Below, piece after piece: positions 1-5,793 of a stretch of 6,397 nucleotides of DNA. The notes below the pieces were generated by a model that ran no database searches, was not told the origin of the DNA, and saw nothing but the letters and a program-made list of their open reading frames with translations. The stretch comes from a bacterium (GTDB taxonomy: Bacteria > Ratteibacteria > UBA8468 > B48-G9 > DTJG01): the NCBI GenBank assembly GCA_026418655.1, contig JAOAAW010000093.1, positions 1 to 6,397 on the forward strand. Reading direction: 5' to 3'. Position 1 is the stretch's first letter. The number at the start of each line of letters is the position of its first letter. The position numbers and the translations under genes are program-made.

Positions 1-716
1 CCATTTTTCCCGCCATAAAGGGAATAAAACGGTTCTTTTTTCACCTCTTCTTCTGCCTGCTCTATTTCATTACCAGTAAGGTATGGTGGATTGCTCACAA
101 TCAATGAAAATTTTTCGTGTAAGTTCCCGGGTACAATATCAGCATTCACAACGGAAATGCGAGATTGAAGATTGTGTAAAGAAACATTTTTGCGGGCTAT
201 TTGTACTGCCTTTTTTGAAACGTCAGTCGCAATAACACAGGAGAAGGGAAATAACTTTGCAAGAGTAATAGCCAGTGCACCACATCCTGTACAGATATCA
301 AGAATATTGATTTTTCTATTTGTGTCCTTTATAAACTGGCAGACACAACTAATGATTGCCTCTGTCTCAGGTCTTGGAATAAATACACCCTTTGAAATAT
401 AAAATTCATAGCCAGCAAAATAAGTTTTCTTTAATATATATGCCAGGGGAATATGTCTTGTTCTTTTTGAAACCAGTAAAAAAAATTCATCTATAATCCT
501 GTGCGAAGGTGGGGGTGGATCAACATAAAGATTGTATCTTTCAATTTTCAATAAATGCGCAAGTATAAGTTCTGCTTCAAAAATTGGCCGTTCAATCCCA
601 GAATTTGCAAGAATGGTCTTTGCCTTTTGTAACAGATTTATAATTTCTTTCTCAGGTCTGTCTTGCCGGTTTTTCCTCTTTTGACTTGATTTTTGACAAC
701 GCTTGATTTGCCGCAA
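1..716 (-). CDS. prmC: PrmC (HemK): release factor glutamine N5-methyltransferase, C-terminus beyond left edge
   Basis: PrmC uses S-adenosylmethionine to methylate the glutamine of the GGQ motif in release factors, which makes peptide release efficient. Numbering from a TTG at 716, about 238 residues are visible. A helical N-terminal RF-binding domain covers about 23-100 (IERPIFEAELILAHLL near 41-56). It is followed by FIPRPETE at 112-119, the SAM-binding loop ILDICTGCGALAI at 138-150, an acidic ATD at about 163-165, and the catalytic NPPY at 209-212 followed by LTGNEIEQAEEEV. The remaining C-terminus is off the window. The start is unclear: no ATG or GTG occurs in frame near the point where family similarity begins (about base 650). 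The TTG at 716 has an AGGT eight bases upstream, adds about 22 residues that look non-family, and overlaps the lipoprotein gene by 65 bases. A rare ATT at 644-642 is the alternative. Identification is secure; the start is not. Confidence 0.93.
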   Translation of the reverse strand, partial: MRQIKRCQKSSQKRKNRQDRPEKEIINLLQKAKTILANSGIERPIFEAELILAHLLKIERYNLYVDPPPPSHRIIDEFFLLVSKRTRHIPLAYILKKTYFAGYEFYISKGVFIPRPETEAIISCVCQFIKDTNRKINILDICTGCGALAITLAKLFPFSCVIATDVSKKAVQIARKNVSLHNLQSRISVVNADIVPGNLHEKFSLIVSNPPYLTGNEIEQAEEEVKKEPFYSLYGGKN

Positions 717-2487
717 TTTTCACTACCTGGTTAGGATCAGATTCCGCAAGATATCCAATAAGCTCGGCATAATCCTGATTCTCATGTGTAGCCAGGTAAT
801 TGCCGAGTGCCTTTACTATGTCTGCACGAAAGTAAACTTCATCCTGGTCAGAACCAGGATAATCTTCCTGAAGTCGTGCAGCCAGTTGATCAATATATTC
901 ATAAGAACCCAATTGAGCACGAACAAGTCCATAATCAAGTTCAAAAGAATCAGCCTTATATTCCTCCCATGCCTTCTCAATTACAGGTAGATAATCGGGT
1001 TTCCCAATCCTTCCCAAAATCTTTATTATTGAAAGCGCCAGGGATTGCTCCTGTTCTTCCTCTGAACCTGCCTGAGTGAAGGAGGGCTGTACTTGTGGTA
1101 CTCCTGGAACCATCTGTGGTGGCATCCCCGGCGGTATTTCCTGCTGGGGCTGAACAGTTGTTGCTCTTGTAACTCCTAGTACTTTAACCGAACCTGTAGT
1201 GGGTCTCTTAACAAGCAATTGCTCGTATTTTGTCTTTTCAGCATTCAGATTTTCTACCTGTTTTTCAAGCCGTGAAAGTCTTGATTCCTTATTGTGGATG
1301 TCGTTTTCAATGGTACGTAATTGTGCCCTTAACTGCCGAATTTGTTCCGGCGTAAGGATTTCAATCTGTCTTTGAGCAGGAACAGGACTGGGTGGAGCAA
1401 TACCCGGTGCTGGAACCGGACCAACACCAGGACCTTCTTCTACTGCTGGCTGAACATTCAATTTATCGTAAATTGATTGCCGCTGCGTACGAAGTTTGGT
1501 AATATCATTTCTCAGAACAAATTTTTGAGATTCAAGGTCATCTATTCTTTTTTCTATTGATTCAATTCTCGCCCTAGCATCTTCCCTCTTTTTAATTTTA
1601 GCCGACACCATTTTATCAAGAACATCTTTCAATTTTTCAGCAGCAGCTGGACTCAAAGTTTCAGATAAAGCTGCAAGAGCCACCATTTTTGTATCAAAGG
1701 GTTTTTCCGGATTTTCAAGAACTCCAAAGAGATAATCAACTGCCTGCTGTGTTTGAGTTTTTCCTATTACGAGTAAAAGATTTTTTTTAACCTCTTCGTT
1801 CTTTTCTTTTTCCATATGAGAGATAAATTGAGGAAGAAATGGCTCAAGTTGAGAAGATGTAAAATTATAAAGCATCTTACTTGCGTCCTTTCTTTTTGAC
1901 TCTTGCCCAAATCTTAAATCTTTAACCAGTGAGTCAATTGAAACCGTTTGAGCAAGGATTTGCATCTGAGGTGTTTCAGGTTTTTTTTCAACAACCTTTT
2001 CAACCTGCACATTCTTCTCTGCATTCTGCCATTTTTCAACAATTTCCCTATCCCGTTTCATTCCCTTAATTTTTGCAAGATTCTGCTCTGCCTGCTTGGC
2101 TTCATAGGTGCCGGGTGCATTGTTTATCACTGTCTGAAACTCTTCAATTGCCTTATCAGATTGGCCAAGTGCCAGATATGCAATGCCTGTGCCAAGATGG
2201 TATGCGGCTCTATTGGGTTCTATCTCAATCGCCTTTTGAAAAAGCTCAAGAGCTTTTGAAAAATTGGCTTTTCTATAATAAACTTCTCCTGCGTAGTAAT
2301 AACCAAGTCCATTTCTTGGATTGGATGCTATCTCACGCTCAAAATATGTAAGTGCATCATCGAGCCGGTTCAATGCCATTTTTGATATTCCTTTCTTTAT
2401 ATTGTCAGTCATTTCAGCAGAAAAACCACATCCAGCAATGATGATAAGAAAGGTTAACAGATATAATATTTTCTTATTCATTCTCAT
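652..2487 (-). CDS. Predicted lipoprotein with TPR, HEAT-like and coiled-coil regions
   Basis: I recognise domains but no named gene. The 611-residue product begins with a lipoprotein signal: Lys at 5-6, a hydrophobic stretch at 7-18 and lipobox IAGC with the acylated Cys at 20. Three TPR-like repeats follow at about 27-57, 61-91 and 95-125 (for example KALELFQKAIEIEPN). Helical HEAT-like repeats lie at about 183-290. Coiled coils lie at about 295-345 and 379-426, separated by a Pro/Gly-rich linker at 346-373. A second Pro/Gln-rich linker runs at 445-470, and another helical HEAT-like block at 478-602. It is probably an envelope-anchored scaffold, since TPR and HEAT repeats bind proteins and no catalytic motif is seen. 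The gene overlaps the 3' end of prfA by 14 bases and runs into prmC. The start at 2487 is favoured by a perfect Shine-Dalgarno four bases upstream; a second ATG lies at 2481. The direct partner is unknown. Confidence 0.85.
   Translation of the reverse strand: MRMNKKILYLLTFLIIIAGCGFSAEMTDNIKKGISKMALNRLDDALTYFEREIASNPRNGLGYYYAGEVYYRKANFSKALELFQKAIEIEPNRAAYHLGTGIAYLALGQSDKAIEEFQTVINNAPGTYEAKQAEQNLAKIKGMKRDREIVEKWQNAEKNVQVEKVVEKKPETPQMQILAQTVSIDSLVKDLRFGQESKRKDASKMLYNFTSSQLEPFLPQFISHMEKEKNEEVKKNLLLVIGKTQTQQAVDYLFGVLENPEKPFDTKMVALAALSETLSPAAAEKLKDVLDKMVSAKIKKREDARARIESIEKRIDDLESQKFVLRNDITKLRTQRQSIYDKLNVQPAVEEGPGVGPVPAPGIAPPSPVPAQRQIEILTPEQIRQLRAQLRTIENDIHNKESRLSRLEKQVENLNAEKTKYEQLLVKRPTTGSVKVLGVTRATTVQPQQEIPPGMPPQMVPGVPQVQPSFTQAGSEEEQEQSLALSIIKILGRIGKPDYLPVIEKAWEEYKADSFELDYGLVRAQLGSYEYIDQLAARLQEDYPGSDQDEVYFRADIVKALGNYLATHENQDYAELIGYLAESDPNQVVKIAANQALSKIKSKEEKPARQT
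725..728 (-). promoter_or_regulatory. Candidate ribosome binding site for prmC (AGGT before TTG)
   Basis: On the minus strand AGGT is followed by eight bases and then TTG at 716-714, the only ATG, GTG or TTG codon available in the prmC frame after the upstream in-frame stop at 722-720. The match to anti-Shine-Dalgarno is short and lies inside lipoprotein codons, so it could be chance. Confidence 0.3.
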
Positions 2488-3544
2488 TCCTACCTCCTTT
2501 TTTCAATGCTTCAATAACAGAATCAATTTCACCATCAAGAACATTTTGAAGATTATATATGGTAAGACCTATCCTGTGGTCAGTAATTCTGTTTTGAGGA
2601 AAATTATACGTTCTGATTTTTTCACTTCTATCTCCGCTTTTTATCTGACTTCTTCTTTCCTGAGAAATCTGCTGCTCTTTTTGCCTTTTCATCAAATCCT
2701 GAAGTCTCGCCCTCAAGATTTTCATTGCGCGAGCGCGATTTTGGATCTGGCTTCTTTCATCCTGACAGCTAACAGTAATTCCTGTCGGGATATGCGTTAT
2801 TCTAACAGCCGAATATGTGGTATTAACGCTCTGTCCGCCATGGCCTGACGAACAGAAAGTCTCAATCTTTAAATCGTCCTGATTGATTTCAATCTCGCCT
2901 TCTTCAACATAAGGGAAAACAGCAACAGTTGCAGCAGATGTGTGAATCCTGCCAGATGCCTCTGTTTCAGGAACCCTTTGGACTCTGTGCACACCGCTTT
3001 CAAACCTAAAACTACCGTATGCATTTTCCCCGCGCACAAGAAAAATAATCTCCTTGAACCCACCAAGTTCTGAGGCATGAAAATCAAGAACCTCAATCTT
3101 CCAGCCTTTTTTTTCAGCAAATCTACTGTACATTCTAAACAGGTCTGCCGCAAACAGAGCTGCTTCCTGCCCACCTGTACCCGCGCGTATCTCAACGATA
3201 CAATCTTTTTTATCTTCAGGGGACGAGAAAAAGAATTCCTCTATTTCCTTTTCAATCGCTGCTATCTCTGGATAAATGCTGGAATACTCTTCTTCAACCA
3301 TCCCTTTTAATGTTTCATCCTGCTCAAGTTCCCTGAGTTCATCAATCTTTTGGCAGAGAGATATATATTTTTTACCCTTTTCAACAATGTCACTTATTTC
3401 ACCGATTTTTTTAAGTTTTTCTTTGTAATCAGGACTGGAAGTACTGGCAGGTTTGGAAACAAAAACCACAAGATCTTCAAATTCTTTTATAAGATTCTCA
3501 ATTCTCTCAATTAAATCAGTCCTTTCTTGAAACCTTATCACCAT
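2474..3544 (-). CDS. prfA: Peptide chain release factor 1 (RF1)
   Basis: RF1 recognises UAA and UAG stop codons in the ribosomal A site and triggers peptidyl-tRNA hydrolysis. The 356-residue product matches the usual RF1 length (about 355-360). The N-terminal helical domain covers about 1-105, followed by the RF core beginning near EIRAGTGGQEAA (118-129). The stop-codon motif is PET at 192-194 in RVPETEASGRIHTSAAT, the RF1 PxT signature rather than the SPF of RF2. The catalytic GGQ is at 236-238 within SSGHGGQSVNTT, and the conserved GDRSEKIRTYNFPQNRITDHR is at about 304-324. The ATG at 3544 is chosen because AGGA lies six bases upstream and the length fits. An in-frame ATG at 3583 would add 13 non-family residues. 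The gene overlaps the end of rpmE by 29 bases. PrmC, two genes downstream, is expected to methylate Gln238. Confidence 0.97.
   Translation of the reverse strand: MVIRFQERTDLIERIENLIKEFEDLVVFVSKPASTSSPDYKEKLKKIGEISDIVEKGKKYISLCQKIDELRELEQDETLKGMVEEEYSSIYPEIAAIEKEIEEFFFSSPEDKKDCIVEIRAGTGGQEAALFAADLFRMYSRFAEKKGWKIEVLDFHASELGGFKEIIFLVRGENAYGSFRFESGVHRVQRVPETEASGRIHTSAATVAVFPYVEEGEIEINQDDLKIETFCSSGHGGQSVNTTYSAVRITHIPTGITVSCQDERSQIQNRARAMKILRARLQDLMKRQKEQQISQERRSQIKSGDRSEKIRTYNFPQNRITDHRIGLTIYNLQNVLDGEIDSVIEALKKGGRNENE
2492..2499 (-). promoter_or_regulatory. Strong Shine-Dalgarno for the lipoprotein gene, inside prfA
   Basis: The minus strand reads AAGGAGGT, then AGGA, then ATG at 2487-2485. This is a full-length consensus site with a four-base spacer. 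It is also prfA coding sequence, spanning the codons for the Lys-Gly-Gly run just before the RF1 C-terminus. It supports the ATG at 2487 over the one at 2481 and indicates robust independent initiation on the lipoprotein gene. Confidence 0.8.
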
Positions 3545-3731
3545 ATCTTTTCCTGAATTTTTCCACCATCCCTGCCGTATCAATTATTTTTTGTTTACCC
3601 GTATAAAAAGGATGGCAATTTGAACATATTTCAAGCCTTATTTCTGCTTTTGTTGACCTGGTAACCACTGTATTTCCACAGGCACATATAATTTTTGCTT
3701 CCTTGTATTCCGGATGAATTTTATCTTTCAT
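3516..3731 (-). CDS. rpmE: 50S ribosomal protein L31, zinc-binding form
   Basis: L31 belongs to the large ribosomal subunit and sits at the intersubunit bridge region near the central protuberance. The 71-residue product has the family opening MKDKIHPEY, the zinc ligands Cys16-x-Cys18 and Cys36-x-x-Cys39 (CAC and CSNC), and the conserved HPFYTGKQKIIDTAGMVEKF (40-59). All four cysteines are present, so this is the zinc-containing (C+) type rather than the zinc-independent paralogue. The start at 3731 is fixed by family length and by an AGGGAG site six bases upstream; the frame stays open to 3833, but those residues are not L31-like. The gene overlaps the GerMN gene by 11 bases and prfA by 29 bases, consistent with coupled translation in one operon. 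Confidence 0.97.
   Translation of the reverse strand: MKDKIHPEYKEAKIICACGNTVVTRSTKAEIRLEICSNCHPFYTGKQKIIDTAGMVEKFRKRYGDKVSRKD
3551..3554 (-). promoter_or_regulatory. Ribosome binding site of prfA (AGGA)
   Basis: On the minus strand AGGA is followed by AAAGAT and the ATG at 3544-3542. The six-base spacer supports this start rather than the upstream in-frame ATG at 3583. The site lies inside the rpmE coding region. Confidence 0.6.
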
Positions 3732-4281
3732 TTTTTGCTCCCTGTAAAAAATCTGAAAAGTCGTTTCTGTACATCGGTTTTTCAACATCCGTAATTCCCT
3801 CCCCACTGAAACTTTTGATTTCTTTCCCTTCAATCAAAATCCTTACACCATCTTCGGGATCAAACTGCGTTGCTGTAAATACAATCTGAGCAAGTCGCCC
3901 TTTTATTTCAGCAATACCTCCACCGTATTCTATTTCCTGACTGAAATCAACATATATAATGTCATTTTGCTTTCTCACGTTCAAAACCTTTGCATCTGCT
4001 GGAACACAGGAAATAAATCCTTGTGCACTTTCCTCAGGAGTTGGACCCGCGATAAGCTGGTTCAACGCAAACTTTATTTTTTCCGAAATATCCATCTTAA
4101 AAAAAGTTCCTGCGTTTCTTTGTACTTCTACAAACGGCTGTGCAGACACCCCGGTGTTTTTGAAAAAGTAGACAATAACTTTTCCTGATGAAATTATGCC
4201 GGAACGAATAAGCCCGAATACAACAAGAAGCACTACCCACAACACCAAAAGTCCCAGCACGACCTTTTTCTGAAAAGTCAT
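3721..4281 (-). CDS. Membrane-anchored GerMN-domain protein
   Basis: GerMN domains are found in the spore germination protein GerM and in many envelope proteins of non-sporulating bacteria. Their biochemical role is not well established. The 186-residue product (from the ATG at 4281) has a short basic N-terminus, one transmembrane segment or uncleaved signal at about 7-26, and an extracytoplasmic GerMN domain at about 36-170. Family hallmarks are LNQLIAGPTPEE (73-84), a CVPADAKVLNV block (92-102), IIYVDFSQEI (108-117), QIVFTATQF (132-140), VRILIEGKEI (146-155) and a DVEKPMYRND ending (165-174). The start at 4281 forms an ATGA overlap with the isomerase stop and has GGGAAG seven bases upstream. 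An ATG at 4296 would add five residues and has a weaker site. No other sporulation gene is visible, so a spore role is not supported. Confidence 0.88.
   Translation of the reverse strand: MTFQKKVVLGLLVLWVVLLVVFGLIRSGIISSGKVIVYFFKNTGVSAQPFVEVQRNAGTFFKMDISEKIKFALNQLIAGPTPEESAQGFISCVPADAKVLNVRKQNDIIYVDFSQEIEYGGGIAEIKGRLAQIVFTATQFDPEDGVRILIEGKEIKSFSGEGITDVEKPMYRNDFSDFLQGAKNER
3738..3743 (-). promoter_or_regulatory. Ribosome binding site of rpmE (AGGGAG)
   Basis: On the minus strand AGGGAG is followed by CAAAAA and the ATG at 3731-3729. The spacing is good, and the site decides the L31 start against the longer open frame. It lies within the last codons of the GerMN gene. Confidence 0.7.
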
Positions 4282-5768
4282 TTTACTACTTCCCATATAT
4301 TTTCCACTTGGCTGTTTTTATCAAGAATAACAGGTGTTATCCTGGAAATTTCACAGAAGTATTTCAAAATCTCAACCCTATCTCCCTCAACCGCAATTAT
4401 ATGATTACATGGAAAGACTTTAAGAAAGCTTTTGAAATCACACTCAAGCCTTGCGTGAACATGGGGCCAGGTAGGATTGGTTTCAGTATTGATTTTCTTT
4501 CTCAATTTTTCATCAAGAGCGAGGCTTTCCCCTTTAATAATAACCATGTAAGGTTTATCATCCCATAATCCAAGCCGCGCAAATGTCAATTGACATGGCG
4601 CAGCATCAAATTCCACAGAGGCACCACCTGCCTTGAAATAAAACTCCAGCGCAGGATGAAAATATACCTTTTTGAAGTTTTCTTCTGGATTTTCACTCAA
4701 TGCAGCGTACCAGCTTGCATGATTACCAGAATTACAAAAATCCCATATGTCAAGTTCCGGGTGATAGAGGCGCACATCCATAAACAAAACGGGTAACCCA
4801 CCACTTATGTATTTCAAAATTTGCATTGTCAGCGCAGCATAGGAATCTGCTTCTGTTGCACAAACAAATGGTTCTTTTGGACCTTCCCAATCATAGGGGT
4901 CATTCATGAGCATCTCTGGAACATCGCCAAGACATACGTGCTCAGTCAGTTCTCTCTGTCCCTTGAGGCCGCAGAAATCAAAATCATATTCCTGATTAAC
5001 TTTTTTCATTGCGATATAAAGGGCAATCTGTCGTTTCAATGTTTCTGGCGTCAACATTTTCCCATCATACAGAATTCTATCTCCAAGCATTCCTGTTAAC
5101 CATGTAAAACCTTTTTCAATTTCAGGATGTGGTATATTTTCCATTGTTTTCACAAGCAAAAGCTGGTCAATCTGATAAACGGTTACTCCAAAATGCTTTA
5201 TTGTGGGAACCAGATGAAAATATCCAGTTTCCATTCCCATGGAATGACCGCCATAACACCCGTATACTTCATTTTTTATACATGTTGCTGCCTGTGATGC
5301 ACGAATCCAATTTACCACCTGTTTCAAAGTAGCAGTATCGTCAATATCTCCGACAATCCTGTGGGTCCTTATTCCTGCCTGCCTTAATGCTCCATCTGTA
5401 GCAAGAAGCCCTACATTTCCAGGATAAGCACCATTGTTATTTGAAAGAGATAAAATAGGCTTGTCCATACCAACTGACTGAACAAATGGCCAGACAAGGT
5501 AAGGAAAATCCCAGACATTATAACACATAATTATTTGTTTACAGTTGCTTTTTACCAGTTGTTCGCCAATTTTTCTTGCCGTTTTAATACTTTTGATTGT
5601 TTCTGAACCTACAACAATATCCGGAGTTGTTCCAGTTTTATCTCTCAGATTTTTTCTCAAAAGATCTGCCCATTTATTTAACACAGCCATATTTTCTCTT
5701 TCATTGGCAGACCACACATGCTGACGCTCATCGTTCATCATGACAATACCGATAGCGGTATTTTTCAT
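4278..5768 (-). CDS. L-fucose isomerase-family protein (FucI/AraA superfamily), substrate unknown
   Basis: FucI-type enzymes are metal-dependent (usually Mn2+) aldose-ketose isomerases in the cytoplasm. The 496-residue product shows FucI-like blocks along its length: GCYGGHSMGMETG (170-182), GLKGQRELTEH (267-277), YDWEGPKEPFVCATEADS (292-309), MDVRLY (330-335), CNSGNHASWYAA (345-356), FKAGGASVEF (378-387), TWPHVHARL (433-441) and NHIIAVEGD (455-463). By recalled similarity to E. coli FucI, the metal ligands Glu337, Asp361 and His528 correspond to Glu306, Asp331 and probably the His in the NH pair near 455. It is about 95 residues shorter than E. coli FucI, mainly in the C-terminal half. The start at 5768 has GGAGG four bases upstream. 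No sugar kinase, aldolase or transporter adjoins it, so the substrate (fucose, arabinose or another aldose) cannot be assigned. Confidence 0.87.
   Translation of the reverse strand: MKNTAIGIVMMNDERQHVWSANERENMAVLNKWADLLRKNLRDKTGTTPDIVVGSETIKSIKTARKIGEQLVKSNCKQIIMCYNVWDFPYLVWPFVQSVGMDKPILSLSNNNGAYPGNVGLLATDGALRQAGIRTHRIVGDIDDTATLKQVVNWIRASQAATCIKNEVYGCYGGHSMGMETGYFHLVPTIKHFGVTVYQIDQLLLVKTMENIPHPEIEKGFTWLTGMLGDRILYDGKMLTPETLKRQIALYIAMKKVNQEYDFDFCGLKGQRELTEHVCLGDVPEMLMNDPYDWEGPKEPFVCATEADSYAALTMQILKYISGGLPVLFMDVRLYHPELDIWDFCNSGNHASWYAALSENPEENFKKVYFHPALEFYFKAGGASVEFDAAPCQLTFARLGLWDDKPYMVIIKGESLALDEKLRKKINTETNPTWPHVHARLECDFKSFLKVFPCNHIIAVEGDRVEILKYFCEISRITPVILDKNSQVENIWEVVK
4289..4294 (-). promoter_or_regulatory. 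Candidate ribosome binding site of the GerMN gene (GGGAAG)
   Basis: On the minus strand GGGAAG lies seven bases before the ATG at 4281-4279, which itself overlaps the isomerase TGA as ATGA. It supports the shorter GerMN product; the alternative ATG at 4296 only has GGAA five bases away. Confidence 0.45.
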
Positions 5769-5772
5769 AGCC

Positions 5773-5777
5773 CCTCC
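5773..5777 (-). promoter_or_regulatory. Ribosome binding site of the isomerase gene (GGAGG)
   Basis: On the minus strand GGAGG is followed by GGCT and the ATG at 5768-5766. It lies in the only real intergenic gap of the window (5769-5793, 25 bases), where no promoter or terminator hairpin is apparent. Confidence 0.7.
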
Positions 5778-5793
5778 ATGAAAAACTAATGTT

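Noticed and set aside
172..402. Open frame of 76 codons on the plus strand
   Set aside because: It is antisense to the PrmC SAM-binding region, which is clearly conserved on the minus strand.
640..722. Frameshift between the lipoprotein gene and prmC
   Set aside because: Both frames read cleanly up to and through the junction, and the lipoprotein ends in a plausible tail at 652. The missing ATG is better explained by a TTG or rare start.
2321..2848. Open frame of 175 codons on the plus strand
   Set aside because: It lies antisense to the prfA/lipoprotein junction, has no recognisable domain, and both minus-strand genes there are certain.
2474..3544. Release factor 2 instead of RF1
   Set aside because: The motif is PET in RVPETE, which is RF1 type; RF2 would carry SPF, and no programmed frameshift is present.
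3545..3583. Longer RF1 start at 3583
   Set aside because: The added 13 residues (Trp and Lys rich) are not RF1-like, and the ATG at 3544 has a well-spaced AGGA site and gives the standard length.
3732..3833. N-terminal extension of L31 to 3833
   Set aside because: The extra 34 residues come from the overlapping GerMN gene in another frame; L31 proteins begin at the MKDKIHPEY block.
3721..4296. Evidence for a spore-former from the GerMN gene
   Set aside because: GerMN domains are common in non-sporulating bacteria and no other sporulation gene is present in the window.
5769..5793. Promoter or terminator in the gap before the isomerase
   Set aside because: Only 25 bases are present, mostly occupied by the ribosome binding site, with no stem-loop and no convincing -10 or -35 pair.
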